A stretch of DNA of 64,000 bases from Alphaproteobacteria bacterium (GTDB lineage Bacteria > Pseudomonadota > Alphaproteobacteria > Sphingomonadales > Kordiimonadaceae): contig SBGU01000043.1 of the NCBI GenBank assembly GCA_006226495.1, positions 1 through 64,000 of the forward strand, in the 5' to 3' direction. Numbering within the stretch: the stretch's first letter is position 1; each line of letters begins with the position of its first letter. Under the pieces are notes generated by a model, which had not been told where the DNA came from, did no database searches, and was given only the letters and a program-made list of their open reading frames with translations. This document shows, piece after piece, positions 52,527 through 62,823 of the stretch. Both the position numbers and the translations under genes were made by a program.

Positions 52527-52601
52527 CGAATTCCTGTTCCGGTTGCCGCCATGGTGCATGCGGCCTATCCTCATGCCTGAACGGGTATCGGGGATGGGAT
52601 C

Positions 52602-54095
52602 ATGCTGAAAAAAGTCCTGCTGTGGTTTGTGGGGATCGTGCTGGTGGCCGTGGCTGGGCTCTGGCTGTTCTGGCCGAAGGAATATACGGTCAAGGGCCCG
52701 ATGCTGGATTTCCTGACCGGCCGGCAGGCGCAGACGCCGGACGCGGGCATGGTGGAAAGCCGCTTCCACCTGCCGCCCGGTTTTCGCATCGGCATTTTTG
52801 CGACCGACGTGCCCCATGCCCGCATGATGCGTATCACAGGCGCGGGTGACCTTCTGGTCAGCAGCATGCGCGAAGGCAATGTGATCCTGTTGCACCGGGA
52901 CGAAGACGGCGACGGCAAGGCCGATGGCCGCACGGTGCTGCTGACCGGGCTCAACGTCCCCCATGGCCTCGCGCTTTATGGCGAGTATCTTTATGTCGCG
53001 GAAACCGACCGGGTTGTGCGCGCACCCTTCAATGCCGCCGCCCGCACCGTGGGTGCGATCGAAAGTGTGTTCGAGGGCCTGCCCGCAGGTGGCAACCACC
53101 GCACCCGCACCATCGGTTTCGGCCCGGACGGCTGGCTTTATGTCACCGTCGGATCAAGCTGCAATGTCTGTATCGAGACCGAAGCCTACCGTGCGTCCAT
53201 GCTGCGCATGCGGTCGGACGGCAGCGATGCCGAAACCTTTGCCGTCGGCCTTCGGAACACCGTCGGCTTCGACTGGCAGCCGGGCACGGGTGCCCTGTTC
53301 GGCACCGACAATGGCCGCGACCTGCTGGGCGACGATACGCCGAACTGCGAACTGAACCGGATCGAGGCGGGCGGTGACTATGGCTGGCCCGTGGCCTATG
53401 ACGACCGGGTGCCGGACCCCGACTTTGGTGCTGGCCAAGGCGCACGCATCGCCGCGTCGCGCGGGCCCGCGCACGGTTTTGGCGCGCACCGGGCGCCCCT
53501 TGGTATGCGCTTCCTGAACGCGGGCCGGGAACCCGCAGGTTATGAAGGTGCGGCACTGGTGGCATTGCATGGCTCCTGGAACCGGTCCAGCCTTGCGGGT
53601 TACAAGGTCGTGTCCCTGCATTTTGGTGCGGACGGGCAGATCGAGGAACGCGATTTCCTGACCGGGTTCGAAAAGGACGAGGATGTGATCGGTCGCCCGG
53701 TCGATGTGCAGCAGGGGCCGGACGGCGCCATCTATGTTTCGGACGATTATGCCGGCGTTATCTACCGCATCGGCTGGGGCGATATGGCAGTGGGGGATAT
53801 GGCGGCGGACCGCGCGCCGGTCGCTGACCCGCTGGCCGGACTTGATACAGCAGAGAAAACCCGTCTGGTGCTGGAGGGCGCCGTGCTGTTTTCGGAAAAC
53901 GGCTGTGCCGCCTGCCATGTGGCGGGCCAAATGCCGGAAGGCGGCGCTGGCAAGCTGTTGAAGGACCTGAAGGCGCGTTATGACATCGCGGGCATCGAAA
54001 GCCTGCTCATTGCACCACCCGGCCCGATGCCGAGTTTTGACCTCACCGCCGAAGAACGGCGCGCGCTCGCGGTATATGTGCTCGCAACCTACTGA
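52602..54095 (+). CDS. PQQ-type sugar (sorbosone-like) dehydrogenase fused to cytochrome c
   Basis: A 497-aa envelope protein. An N-terminal membrane anchor (KKVLLWFVGIVLVAVAGLWLFW) is followed by a six-bladed beta-propeller of the soluble-aldose/sorbosone dehydrogenase type (FRIGIFATDVPHARMMRIT at about 66-84, GLNVPHGLAL, NRIEAGGDYGWPVAY, ALVALHGSWNRS). The C-terminal 75 residues carry a c-type haem site CAACH (about 430-434) and a possible axial Met in PPGPMPS. Electrons from sugar or aldehyde oxidation would pass from the quinone cofactor to the attached haem. The exact substrate and the cofactor are assumed from the family. It overlaps the convergent MarR-GNAT gene by seven bases. Confidence 0.85.
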   Translation: MLKKVLLWFVGIVLVAVAGLWLFWPKEYTVKGPMLDFLTGRQAQTPDAGMVESRFHLPPGFRIGIFATDVPHARMMRITGAGDLLVSSMREGNVILLHRDEDGDGKADGRTVLLTGLNVPHGLALYGEYLYVAETDRVVRAPFNAAARTVGAIESVFEGLPAGGNHRTRTIGFGPDGWLYVTVGSSCNVCIETEAYRASMLRMRSDGSDAETFAVGLRNTVGFDWQPGTGALFGTDNGRDLLGDDTPNCELNRIEAGGDYGWPVAYDDRVPDPDFGAGQGARIAASRGPAHGFGAHRAPLGMRFLNAGREPAGYEGAALVALHGSWNRSSLAGYKVVSLHFGADGQIEERDFLTGFEKDEDVIGRPVDVQQGPDGAIYVSDDYAGVIYRIGWGDMAVGDMAADRAPVADPLAGLDTAEKTRLVLEGAVLFSENGCAACHVAGQMPEGGAGKLLKDLKARYDIAGIESLLIAPPGPMPSFDLTAEERRALAVYVLATY

Positions 54096-55033
54096 AGCTC
54101 CAGCATCCAGGTCTGGCCCACCAGTTCCGGGCCGAAGTCCCGGTGCTTTTTCTCGTCCACCAGCCTGAAGCCCTTGTTTTCATAGATGCGGCGGGCCGCG
54201 ACCAAAACATGGTTGGTCCACAGGACGATGCGGCTGTAACCCGCGTCCCGGCAGAAACGGATGCATTCTTCGACCAGTTGCTGGCCAAGACCGCGGCCGC
54301 GCGCGGCGGGGTCCAGGAGCAGGAGACGCAGACGGGCGGTATCGTCGTCTTCCCTGACGATGAAAACACAGCCAAGCCGCCGGCCATTCTGATCGGCGAT
54401 CCAGCAGCGTTCGCGTGCGGGGTCGAAATTGGCCAGGAAATCGGCGCAGATGCGGGCGGTCAGGCCCTCGGCATGGGAATTCCAGCCATATTCGCGGGCA
54501 TAGAGTTCACCGTGCAGGCCGATCACCCAGCCCATGTCGCCGGCCCGGTGTGGCCTGAGCACAATGGTACCGTCACCCGCGCTGTTGCCGCTCAGAAGGG
54601 TTTCGGCGTCAGCCAGTGACGACAGGAGCCGGTCAATATCCGCAGGCGGCAGGGTGCCGATCATGCCCCGCACTTCGGCACGGGACCGGTCGGCCAGGTC
54701 GTCGGCGATGGTACGGCCCTGCGGCGTCAGCTCCACGATCATGCTGCGGCCGTCATGTTCGGCGCGCCTGCGGGTCAGCATGCCTTTGGTTTCGAACGCC
54801 TTGAGGATGCGGCTCAGGTAACCCGCGTCAAGGCCAAGGCTGGCCACCAGCATGTTGGCGGTCACGCCTTCGTTGTTGGCCAGTTCATAGATCACCCGGC
54901 CTTCGGTCAGGGAATAGGGGCTGTCCAGAAGTTGACGGTTCAGAAGGCCGAACTGGCGGGTATAGAAGCGGCTGAAATGCCGGACCCGGTCGAGCCGGGT
55001 ATCGTCGATTTTGGTTTGTCCGCTGTGTGCCAT
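54089..55033 (-). CDS. MarR-family regulator fused to a GNAT acetyltransferase
   Basis: A 314-aa two-domain protein. Residues about 1-150 are a MarR winged helix (LLDSPYSLTEGRVIYELANNEGVTANMLVASLGLDAGYLSRILKAFETKGMLTRR). Residues about 160-314 are a GNAT domain with RLRLLLLDPAARGRGLGQQLVEECIRF, which holds the acetyl-CoA-binding RGRGLG loop. The ATG at 55033 has GGGAGA nine bases upstream, while an ATG at 55051 lacks a site. It is divergent from a GST gene with a 44-bp perfect inverted repeat next to its start, a likely autoregulatory operator. Such fusions are known; whether the acetyltransferase modifies the regulator, a small molecule or another protein is not known here. Confidence 0.9.
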   Translation of the reverse strand: MAHSGQTKIDDTRLDRVRHFSRFYTRQFGLLNRQLLDSPYSLTEGRVIYELANNEGVTANMLVASLGLDAGYLSRILKAFETKGMLTRRRAEHDGRSMIVELTPQGRTIADDLADRSRAEVRGMIGTLPPADIDRLLSSLADAETLLSGNSAGDGTIVLRPHRAGDMGWVIGLHGELYAREYGWNSHAEGLTARICADFLANFDPARERCWIADQNGRRLGCVFIVREDDDTARLRLLLLDPAARGRGLGQQLVEECIRFCRDAGYSRIVLWTNHVLVAARRIYENKGFRLVDEKKHRDFGPELVGQTWMLELQ

Positions 55034-55050
55034 GATCCTGTCTCCCTGCA

Positions 55051-55094
55051 TATATTTGACAAAATCAAATAAATAGTTGCTTTTGTCAAATATA
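55051..55094. promoter_or_regulatory. Perfect 14-bp inverted repeat, probable MarR-GNAT operator
   Basis: TATATTTGACAAAA (55051-55064) and TTTTGTCAAATATA (55081-55094) are exact reverse complements around a 16-base AT-rich spacer. A smaller TTTGA-CAAAA-TCAAA palindrome (55055-55069) overlaps the left arm. The block begins 17 bases upstream of the MarR-GNAT start and about 170 bases upstream of the GST gene, so it can control both. Confidence 0.8.
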
Positions 55095-55263
55095 ATTCGA
55101 GGGCGCCCGATTGGTCCGCTGGCGGCGCGAGCGCGTAGAAGGCTGGAACACCGTGTCAGGACAGCAAAAATCGGGCGTGCGGGTTGTCAATCAGCCCCGC
55201 GCCCTAAATTTACCTCAAGGGCCGTCCGGCCCGTCAGCATCAAACCCCGGGGGAGCACAGGCC

Positions 55264-55890
55264 ATGATCAAGGTCCATCATCTGAACAACAGCCGGTCGC
55301 AGCGCATTCTTTGGCTGCTTGAGGAAATGGGGCTCGAGTATGAGGTCGTCGCCTATCAGCGCGACGCGGTCACGCGCCTCGCGCCCGACAGCCTGAAGGC
55401 GGTGCACCCGCTCGGCAAATCGCCGGTCATCGAGGACGGCGATATCAAGATCGCGGAATCCGGCGCCATTGTCGATTACCTGATCCGCACTTACGGCAAG
55501 GGCGCATTTGCGCCGGCGACCGACAGCGCGGCCTATAACGATTATGTCGAATGGCTGCATTTCGCCGAAGGTTCGGCCATGCTGCCGCTTCTGCTGGCGC
55601 TTTATGTTGGGCGGCTGGGCGAGGCCGGTGCGCCGCTTGGCCCCCGTATCAAGGGCGAGATTGCGAACCATCTGGGCTATATCGCTACACGCCTGGGTGC
55701 CAGCGACTATCTGGTTGGTGACGACCTCACGGGCGCAGATATCATGATCAGCTTTGTGCTCGAAGCCGCGAACGTGGGCGGCGGGCTCGCCAAAATCCCG
55801 AACCTGATGGCCTATATCGAACGCCTGCAGGCCCGTCCGGCCTATGTGCGCGCGCTTGAACGTGGCGGCCCTTACCGGCTGGGCGCCTGA
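55264..55890 (+). CDS. Glutathione S-transferase family protein
   Basis: A 208-aa GST. The thioredoxin-fold N-domain begins [25 protein letters not shown], with Ser near residue 10 as the likely glutathione-activating residue, and includes [26 protein letters not shown] (about 47-72). An all-helical C-domain (about 85-208) has the N-capping LTGADIMI motif. The ATG at 55264 has GGGGGAG upstream; the frame reaching back to 55111 crosses the control region. It is divergent from MarR-GNAT, which suggests stress or xenobiotic induction. Its 3' end overlaps the convergent kinase gene by 19 bases. Confidence 0.92.
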   Translation: MIKVHHLNNSRSQRILWLLEEMGLEYEVVAYQRDAVTRLAPDSLKAVHPLGKSPVIEDGDIKIAESGAIVDYLIRTYGKGAFAPATDSAAYNDYVEWLHFAEGSAMLPLLLALYVGRLGEAGAPLGPRIKGEIANHLGYIATRLGASDYLVGDDLTGADIMISFVLEAANVGGGLAKIPNLMAYIERLQARPAYVRALERGGPYRLGA

Positions 55891-58331
55891 GCCGCCACGC
55901 CGCCAGCCTGCGCCGGCAACCAGCGCACCAGGGTTTCATACAGGGCATCGGGCTTGAACGGCTTGCCGATATGGTCGTTCATGCCGGCCGCCAGGCACAG
56001 GGCCTTGTCCTCAGGGCTGTCGTTTGCGGTCATGGCGATGATGGGGATCTGCATGCCCTTCCGGTGCCGCCTCAGCGCCCGGGTAGCTTCCAGGCCGTCC
56101 ATGCCCGGCATCTGCAGGTCCATCAGGATCATGTCATAGGCCTGGCTGGTGGCTTTCTTGAAGGCCTCGTTGCCGTCTGCAGCCGTATCGACACGCATCC
56201 CTGCGTCTTCCAATACCCGTATCGCCAGCATGCGGTTGACCGGATTGTCTTCGGCCAGCAGGACATGGATGCCCTCAAGCAGGCGCATGGCCGGTGGCGT
56301 GGCCCCGGCCTGCCCGATCGGTGTTACGGTTGCGGGCTCCGGCGCCGGCATGTCGGCCAGACTGAAGGGCAGGCTGAAGCTGAAGCAACTACCCTTGCCT
56401 GGGGTGCTTTCAACGGTAATCTCGCCACCCATCAGTTCCACAAGCTGTTTGCAGATGGCAAGGCCAAGGCCGGTGCCACCATATTTGCGGGTCACGGTTT
56501 CGTCGGCTTGCGCGAACGACTGGAACAGGTTGGCCATCTGGGTGTCGCTGATGCCAATGCCGGTGTCGCGCACGCGACAGGTCAGCAGCACGCCGTCGTC
56601 GGTCGCCGTTGCACTGGCCTCGATGCGTACCTCCCCGGTTTCGGTGAATTTGACCGCATTGTTGGCAAGGTTGATCAGCACCTGCCGCACCCGTGTCGGG
56701 TCGCCGATCACACCGGGTGGCAGGGTGTCGATGCCATCCGATACCAGGGTGATCCCCTTTTCAGCCGCCTTGGGCGCGATCATCGCCTCGGTCCCCAGGA
56801 ACAGCTCCCTTGGGTCGAAGCGGATTTTTTCGATGGTCACCTTACCGGCCTCGATCTTGGAAAAATCGAGGATGTCGTTCACAAGGCTCAGGAGAATTTC
56901 GCCGGCAGTCTGGATATTCTGCACATAACCGCGCTGGCGGTCGCTCAGGTCCGTGCGCGCCGTCAGTTCACTGAGGCCGATTACGGCGTTCAGGGGCGTC
57001 CTGATCTCATGGCTCATGCGGGCCAGGAAATCGGACTTGGCCTGGCTTGCCGCCTTGGCCTGCTTGCTCAGGAGCCGGGCCACGTCCCGGTCCTTGCGGA
57101 TCTGGATGATGCGGTCGGCGATACCGATCGACAGGATGATAGTCTCAAGCGCCATGCCGATCGACATGCCATATTCCACCAGCACCGTGTGGGGCACCAT
57201 GTCAAGGCCACGCAGGATGCGCAGCATGACACCCAGCACCGGCAACAGCCAGCCGGCGGCATAGAACCAGGCGGCGCGGCTGCCGCGCGACAGCGCCAGC
57301 AACAGGGTCGACAGCACGGCCACAAGGCCAAGGAACGACGTGCCGTTGAAGATGAGGTCGATGGTATCGGCGTGCCAGCCGCGCGCGCTGACATACAGGA
57401 TGGCGCTGGCCATGAACAGGCAGGCGACAATGCGCACGCCTGTGCGCCAGCGCCCTGGCAGGGCATCGCCTTCCAGGAAAGCGCACAGGAAAAACAGGCC
57501 GGACAGACCATTCAGGCCCAGGGACAGGATGGTGATATTCATCTGCTGCCCGACGCTCAACACGCCAGGCGCAAAGTGGGCGATAATGCCATAAGCGGTT
57601 ATATTATATAGGAAAATTGAAAAGACGAACAGGCAGTACTGGAAGTGGAAATCGAAGCGCAGCACGGTTGCGAGGCTGATGTTGTAACAGAGCATGGCGA
57701 GCAGCACGCCGATGATGATGGTAACCAACAGCCGCCCCGAGGTTTCGATCTGGCTCCAGGCCCCGCTTTCAATCAGGTTGATCTGGCGGAACAGTTTCAC
57801 CGACGAGGGGTTCTGGAGCCCGACCAGTATCAGGTCCACGGGTGCCGCGCGCGCCGGTGCATCGAAGGCGACAAAATTGCCAACCGACCAGTAGCGGTCG
57901 AAATCCTTCGGTCCCACGTCATAAGCCATCATGAAACCGTCTGCATAATGGATCTGGACCACGGCGCGTTCGACCCAGTGGCGGAAAATGGCGAGGTCGT
58001 ACCTTACCCCGGCCTGTGGCTGCACCGTATCAAGCGGCAGGGACAACCACACCATTTCGGGGCGCGGCTCGACCCCGCCGTCGCAAGCCTGGCCTGCGGC
58101 GGCATCGCGCATGCTGGGGAAATGGTCCTGGATGTCGCTATAGAAATAACAGGCGCCGGGCAGCAGGTTGGCAGGCGGCGTGTCGGCGGCGCGCGCGGGC
58201 AGCGCCGCGATCAGCAGCATCAGCCCCACGAGGACCCGGCCAGCAGCAGACAGAACAGGTTTACGGTGCCACCCCAACGGTCGGCTCTCCCCTAAACGTT
58301 GCTCGATCCCCACGGCAAAGTATGGGCGCAT
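55872..58331 (-). CDS. Hybrid sensor histidine kinase with 7TM sensor module (copy A)
   Basis: An 819-aa inner-membrane kinase. A signal sequence ([16 protein letters not shown]) is followed by a periplasmic sensor domain starting [19 protein letters not shown] and about seven membrane helices of the 7TMR-DISM type. A coiled linker, HisKA with the phospho-acceptor in [18 protein letters not shown] (about residue 440), an HATPase ([30 protein letters not shown]) and a receiver ([11 protein letters not shown] with phospho-Asp in [13 protein letters not shown]) follow. The start is uncertain: ATG 58331 has a poor site, while TTG 58277 has GGGGAG upstream and would start exactly at the signal peptide. 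No cognate output regulator is adjacent. Confidence 0.9.
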   Translation of the reverse strand: MRPYFAVGIEQRLGESRPLGWHRKPVLSAAGRVLVGLMLLIAALPARAADTPPANLLPGACYFYSDIQDHFPSMRDAAAGQACDGGVEPRPEMVWLSLPLDTVQPQAGVRYDLAIFRHWVERAVVQIHYADGFMMAYDVGPKDFDRYWSVGNFVAFDAPARAAPVDLILVGLQNPSSVKLFRQINLIESGAWSQIETSGRLLVTIIIGVLLAMLCYNISLATVLRFDFHFQYCLFVFSIFLYNITAYGIIAHFAPGVLSVGQQMNITILSLGLNGLSGLFFLCAFLEGDALPGRWRTGVRIVACLFMASAILYVSARGWHADTIDLIFNGTSFLGLVAVLSTLLLALSRGSRAAWFYAAGWLLPVLGVMLRILRGLDMVPHTVLVEYGMSIGMALETIILSIGIADRIIQIRKDRDVARLLSKQAKAASQAKSDFLARMSHEIRTPLNAVIGLSELTARTDLSDRQRGYVQNIQTAGEILLSLVNDILDFSKIEAGKVTIEKIRFDPRELFLGTEAMIAPKAAEKGITLVSDGIDTLPPGVIGDPTRVRQVLINLANNAVKFTETGEVRIEASATATDDGVLLTCRVRDTGIGISDTQMANLFQSFAQADETVTRKYGGTGLGLAICKQLVELMGGEITVESTPGKGSCFSFSLPFSLADMPAPEPATVTPIGQAGATPPAMRLLEGIHVLLAEDNPVNRMLAIRVLEDAGMRVDTAADGNEAFKKATSQAYDMILMDLQMPGMDGLEATRALRRHRKGMQIPIIAMTANDSPEDKALCLAAGMNDHIGKPFKPDALYETLVRWLPAQAGGVAAQAPSR

Positions 58332-58425
58332 CGGCCCCTGAGGCAAGCAAATCCATCAATAAAATAAATACAGGCAGCCGGCATGCCCGGGTGCCATGCA
58401 AACAGGTTTCATACGGCCAGGCCGG

Positions 58426-60783
58426 TCAGTACCATTTGGCCAGGACGTCGTAAAGTTCGTGTGCCCTGAAGGGTTTGGCGACATGGTCGTCCATACCGGC
58501 TGCCAGGCATTGCATCCTGTCCTCGGCGCTGGCGTTGGCGGTGATGGCGATGATCGGTACCCGGAATTCGGTCTCTGCCGCCCGGATCAGCCGGGTAGCG
58601 GCCAGCCCGTCCATGCGCGGCATCTGCAAATCCATCAGGATCAGGTCGTAGCGCCTGTCCTTGCATCTGGTGACCGCCTCGACACCGTCTTCTGCCGTGT
58701 CGACCTCGGCGCCCGCGTCCGACAGCAGGCGTGTTGCCAGCATACGGTTGACCGGGTTGTCTTCCACAAGCAGCACATGGGCGCCGATCAGCACCTCGCG
58801 CCGGTTGCTCGGCGTGTTTTCCGCCTGGGGCACGGCATCGGCGGGCGGGCGGGCGAACGGCACTTCGAAGAAAAAGTCGCTGCCTTCACCGGGCTTGCTT
58901 TCCACCCCGATGCTGCCGCCCATCAATTCCACCAGTTGTTTGCAGATGGCAAGGCCAAGGCCGGTGCCGCCATATTTGCGGGTCACGGTTTCGTCGGCCT
59001 GGCTGAAGGCCGAAAACAGCTTGGCCTGTTGCGCGACGGAAATGCCGATGCCGGTATCGCTGACGCGGAAAATCAGCCGGATGCGGCCGTCGTCCATGTC
59101 CAGCCCGCGCACACTGATGGTTACCCGGCCACGGTCGGTGAATTTGACCGCATTGTTGGCAAGGTTGATCAGCACCTGCCGCAGGCGATTGGGGTCGCCT
59201 TCCAGAAGCGGCGGCAGGTCGTCCGTGCCCCGGATATCGAATTGCAGGCCCTTTTCGCGGGCGCGCGGGCCGACGACCGCCTCAAGGGTTGTCATCAGGT
59301 TTGCCGGGGCAAACGGGATGCTTTCGATGCTGAGCTTGCCGGCCTCGATTTTCGAAAAATCCAGGATGTCGTTGATCAGGGTCATCATGATGTCGCCCGA
59401 CATCTGGATCTGGCGCAACAGGCCCTGTTGCTCGTCGTCCAGCCTGGTGCGGCTCGCGATATCGCTGAGGCCGATGATGGCATTCATGGGTGTGCGGATT
59501 TCATGGCTCATGCGGGCAAGGAAATCGGACTTGGCCTGGCTGGCTGCTTTGGCCTGGTCGCTCAGGAGGCGGGCGGTGTCGCGTTCTTTCCTGATATTGC
59601 TGATGCGGTCGGCGATGCCGATCGACAGGATCACGGTTTCCAGCGCCATGCCGACGGTCATGCCATAATCGACAAACACCGAGTGCGGCAGGATTTCGAA
59701 GGCGCGCAGCACGCGCACGGCCACGCCGATCAGCGGCAGGGTCCAGCCGACGATATAAAAGCGCGCGGATCGGCTGCCTTTCATCAGGGCCGAAATCAGC
59801 ACAGCGGCCACCACGACAAGGCCCACCGCCGACATGAAATTGAAGAACAGGTCCACCTCTGCGGCATGCCAGCCGCGGGTGCCGACATAAAGGAGCGATG
59901 CGGCAATGAAGATGCCTGCAAGCCAGCCCATGAGGTGCCGCACGCCCCTGGATACCATGCCCTTTTCAAGGAACGAGCCCAGGAACAGCATGCCGGCGGC
60001 GCCATTGACGCCAAGGGCGATGATCGCAATATCCATCTGCGCCGGCAGGCTGAACATGTCGGGCAGGAAATGCGAGACCATGCCGTAGGACACCAGGCAA
60101 AAGACCGTGGCCGAAAAGATGAACAGGCAATAATGGAAGTGGAAATCGAACCGCAGCACCGCCGCCAGCACGATATTGTAACAAAGCATGGTCAGGAACA
60201 CGCCCGCGACCATGGCAATCAACAATCGGCCATTGGTTTCCGATTCCTGCCATTCTGTCGCCGGCAAAAAATGGATCTGCCGGAACAGCTTTACCTGCGA
60301 AGGGTTCTGCAGGCCCAGTAGCACATGGCTGACCGCTACCGAACGCGCGGGTGCATCAAAGGCGACATAGTTGCCGACCGACCAATATTGGTCGACCCCG
60401 TAGGGCCCGGTGTCATAACCGGTCATCCGGCCGTCGGCATAATGGATTTGCACCACGATGCGTTCCGCCCATTCGCGGAACAGTACCAGCCTGTAGGCCT
60501 CATCCGCATGCGGGTGCACGGCACTCAGGTCAAGGGACAGCCAGACCATCTCGCGGCTGGGCGCGACATTGCCATCGCACTTTTGGGTCGCCAGGCGGTC
60601 GAGCATGCTCGGGAACCGGTCTTCGATGCCGGAATAGAAATAACAGGCGCCAGGCAACAGGTTCAGGGGGGCATCCGCAGCCCGCACGGGCGCAAGGCCC
60701 GCCAGCACCAGCCAGAACAGGGCAATCAGGCCGCCGGCAAGGCCGCGGCATCCGCCTTTCGGCGGCTGACTGACGATGTGCAT
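58426..60783 (-). CDS. Hybrid sensor histidine kinase with 7TM sensor module (copy B)
   Basis: A 785-aa paralogue of copy A with the same order: signal peptide ([19 protein letters not shown]), sensor domain starting [19 protein letters not shown], seven membrane helices, HisKA (His near residue 427 in [14 protein letters not shown]), HATPase and a C-terminal receiver ([26 protein letters not shown]). It lies 79 bases upstream of copy A on the same strand, so the pair is probably one transcript arising from tandem duplication. Conservation is highest in the catalytic core and in the [10 protein letters not shown] sensor start. The ligand and output are unknown. Confidence 0.92.
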   Translation of the reverse strand: MHIVSQPPKGGCRGLAGGLIALFWLVLAGLAPVRAADAPLNLLPGACYFYSGIEDRFPSMLDRLATQKCDGNVAPSREMVWLSLDLSAVHPHADEAYRLVLFREWAERIVVQIHYADGRMTGYDTGPYGVDQYWSVGNYVAFDAPARSVAVSHVLLGLQNPSQVKLFRQIHFLPATEWQESETNGRLLIAMVAGVFLTMLCYNIVLAAVLRFDFHFHYCLFIFSATVFCLVSYGMVSHFLPDMFSLPAQMDIAIIALGVNGAAGMLFLGSFLEKGMVSRGVRHLMGWLAGIFIAASLLYVGTRGWHAAEVDLFFNFMSAVGLVVVAAVLISALMKGSRSARFYIVGWTLPLIGVAVRVLRAFEILPHSVFVDYGMTVGMALETVILSIGIADRISNIRKERDTARLLSDQAKAASQAKSDFLARMSHEIRTPMNAIIGLSDIASRTRLDDEQQGLLRQIQMSGDIMMTLINDILDFSKIEAGKLSIESIPFAPANLMTTLEAVVGPRAREKGLQFDIRGTDDLPPLLEGDPNRLRQVLINLANNAVKFTDRGRVTISVRGLDMDDGRIRLIFRVSDTGIGISVAQQAKLFSAFSQADETVTRKYGGTGLGLAICKQLVELMGGSIGVESKPGEGSDFFFEVPFARPPADAVPQAENTPSNRREVLIGAHVLLVEDNPVNRMLATRLLSDAGAEVDTAEDGVEAVTRCKDRRYDLILMDLQMPRMDGLAATRLIRAAETEFRVPIIAITANASAEDRMQCLAAGMDDHVAKPFRAHELYDVLAKWY

Positions 60784-60928
60784 GGCTACGCTCCCCCATG
60801 CGCTTGTCGCGCCAGGACCCCCAGGTCCGAGAATAGGGCCTCAAGGGGCGGTTTAGCAAGTGATTCCGGGGGCTTGTTCCCTGAGCGCGTGTGATGGCAC
60901 ACGGTTCGCCGGGGGCTGAAATGCAAAC

Positions 60929-60948
60929 GGCCGGGGAGGTCCCCGGCC
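60929..60948 (-). terminator. GC-rich hairpin after the ornithine decarboxylase gene
   Basis: GGCCGGGGA (60929-60937) and TCCCCGGCC (60940-60948) form a strong stem. On the minus strand it is followed by the weak T-rich TTTGCATTT. It lies 22 bases after the decarboxylase stop and probably ends its transcript. Confidence 0.6.
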
Positions 60949-60970
60949 GCCGTGCCACGCGCGGGGCGTG

Positions 60971-62134
60971 TCAGATATAGTAGGATTTCAAGGGCGGGAA
61001 GCCGTTGAATTCGATGGCGCTGTAGCTTGTGGTATAGGCACCGGTCGTGAACCAGTAAAGCCGGTCGCCGATCGCCAGGTTCAGCGGCAGTTCGTATTTG
61101 TAATCCTCATACAGGATGTCGGCGCTGTCGCAGGTCGGGCCGGCGATGATCACTTCCTCGACCTCGCCATTCTTCTCGGTATAGATCGGGTATTTGAGCG
61201 CCTCGTCCATGGTTTCGATAAGGCCGGAGAACTTGCCGACATCGACATAGATCCAGCGGTGCAGCGAATGCCGTGCCTTGCGCGAGATCAGCACCACTTC
61301 AGAAACCAGCACCCCGGCGTTGGCCACCATCGAGCGGCCGGGCTCGAGGATGATTTCCGGCATGTCGTCGCCGAAATCTTCCTCAAGGTAACGGATGATT
61401 TCTTCGGCATAGGTGCGCAGTTCGTTGGTGCGCATCACATAGTTGCCGGGGAAACCGCCACCCATGTTGATCATCTTCAGCTTGATGCCGTCTTCTTCCT
61501 GCAGGCGTTCGAATATGCCTTTCACCTTGGCCAATGCGGCATCCCAGGCGCCGATGTCGCGCTGTTGCGAGCCGACATGGAAGCTGATGCCGTAGGGTTC
61601 GAGGCCCAGGTCGCGCGCCAGCACAAGCAGGTCCATGGCCATGTCGTTGGTGCAGCCGAACTTGCGGCTCAGGGGCCAGTCGGCGGTATGGGTGCCTTCC
61701 GTCAGCACGCGGGCATAGACCTTGGACCCCGGCGCGGCCTTGGCGATGTTGCGCAGGTCGGCTTCACTGTCGGTCGCGAACAGGCGCACGCCGCGCTCGT
61801 AGAAATAGCGGATGTCCTTGGCCTTCTTGATGGTGTTGCCATAGGAAACACAATCGGGCGACACGCCGGCGGCCAGCACACGGTCCAGTTCGTAGATGGA
61901 CGCGATGTCGAAATTCGAGCCTTTCGCCTTCAGGAGGTCGATCACTTCGGGCGCGGGGTTGGCCTTGACCGCATAAAAGACTTTCGCCATCGGGAAGGCC
62001 GCGACCAGTTCGTCATAGGACCGGTCGATCAATTTGGTGTCGACCACCAGGAACGGTGTTTCATGGTTGTCGGCAAAGGCCTTGATTCGGGCGAAGGTTT
62101 CGGGCGGGTAATAATCTTCGATCTGTGCTGTCAT
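60971..62134 (-). CDS. Ornithine/lysine decarboxylase, PLP-dependent, alanine-racemase fold
   Basis: A 387-aa enzyme of the eukaryotic-type ODC / alphaproteobacterial lysine-ornithine decarboxylase group. The PLP Lys in VFYAVKANP (about residue 52), GISFHVGSQ, the phosphate-binding NMGGGFPGNY, ILEPGRSMVANAG and the cross-subunit catalytic Cys in GPTCDSADIL (about 324) are visible. It makes putrescine (or cadaverine) from ornithine (or lysine). The sequence does not separate the two substrates. Translation control by polyamine cannot be judged here. It is divergent from the small membrane-protein gene across a 237-bp gap in which I see no other clear signal. Confidence 0.93.
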   Translation of the reverse strand: MTAQIEDYYPPETFARIKAFADNHETPFLVVDTKLIDRSYDELVAAFPMAKVFYAVKANPAPEVIDLLKAKGSNFDIASIYELDRVLAAGVSPDCVSYGNTIKKAKDIRYFYERGVRLFATDSEADLRNIAKAAPGSKVYARVLTEGTHTADWPLSRKFGCTNDMAMDLLVLARDLGLEPYGISFHVGSQQRDIGAWDAALAKVKGIFERLQEEDGIKLKMINMGGGFPGNYVMRTNELRTYAEEIIRYLEEDFGDDMPEIILEPGRSMVANAGVLVSEVVLISRKARHSLHRWIYVDVGKFSGLIETMDEALKYPIYTEKNGEVEEVIIAGPTCDSADILYEDYKYELPLNLAIGDRLYWFTTGAYTTSYSAIEFNGFPPLKSYYI

Positions 62135-62371
62135 TGGTCGCTCTCGGCAGTGTCACTGAAGGGTTATGGGCTAAACCGGCAACAGGGTCCCCTGCGCCGC
62201 CGAAGGTGCCGCACCATATCATGGACCGCCACTGTCCTTCCAATAGAAATCCTGTCAGGACTTCCCCTTCCGCCTGCGACGACATGGCTCATGGTGCGTA
62301 ATGGATGGTGCGCATAAACTGTCTTCACCCAAAAGAAAAGCGCAAAGAAAGGCGGAAATGGGGAATTGGCG

Positions 62372-62743
62372 ATGAACAGCTATTTTTTGACCGCCGGACT
62401 TTTCAGCGCTTTGACCGCCTTTATCCATATGCGCTTTGGCGGTCGCGAAATAGCGGGGCCCCTGCTGGCCGCGCGCGACCTGCATCCTGTTGCCAAATAT
62501 ACCAATTATTTCTGCTGGCACATGGTCAGTATCGTCATTGTCATGATGGCGGGTTGTTACCTGTATGCGGCGCTGAAACCGGGTGCGGTCGAACTCGCGG
62601 GCCTGGCCACCTTGCTCGCCTTCGCCTTCGCATTCTGGAACCTGGCCCTGATCGTCTGGAAGCAGCAGCGTTTCGATTATATGCCGCAATGGGCGCTGTT
62701 CCTGGCCATCGGTTTCGCCGGGGTCATCGGATTCTTCATCTGA
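62372..62743 (+). CDS. Small four-helix membrane protein
   Basis: A 123-aa integral membrane protein with four hydrophobic segments (about residues 4-20, 46-68, 72-96 and 103-122) and short polar loops. The HMRFGGREIAGPLL sequence after helix 1 is the most distinctive part. The ATG at 62372 has GGGGAA six bases upstream; overlapping longer frames are shadows. I do not recognise a named function. Divergent from the decarboxylase, it may be an unrelated single-gene unit. Confidence 0.75.
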   Translation: MNSYFLTAGLFSALTAFIHMRFGGREIAGPLLAARDLHPVAKYTNYFCWHMVSIVIVMMAGCYLYAALKPGAVELAGLATLLAFAFAFWNLALIVWKQQRFDYMPQWALFLAIGFAGVIGFFI

Positions 62744-62768
62744 ACACAGCGCCTGCGGGTGAATGGCT

Positions 62769-62800
62769 TTAACCGTTTGTTGAGGGTGTAATCCTAGAAT
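62769..62800 (+). promoter_or_regulatory. Candidate CtrA-type promoter upstream of binding-protein gene 1
   Basis: TTAACC (62769-62774) and TAGAAT (62795-62800) are separated by 20 bases. The same pair with 21-base spacing precedes the next paralogous gene. TTAACC is the core of a CtrA half-site and TAGAAT a fair -10. The assignment to CtrA is inference. Confidence 0.45.
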
Positions 62801-62823
62801 GGCTGCATCGTCCAGAGAGGGCG

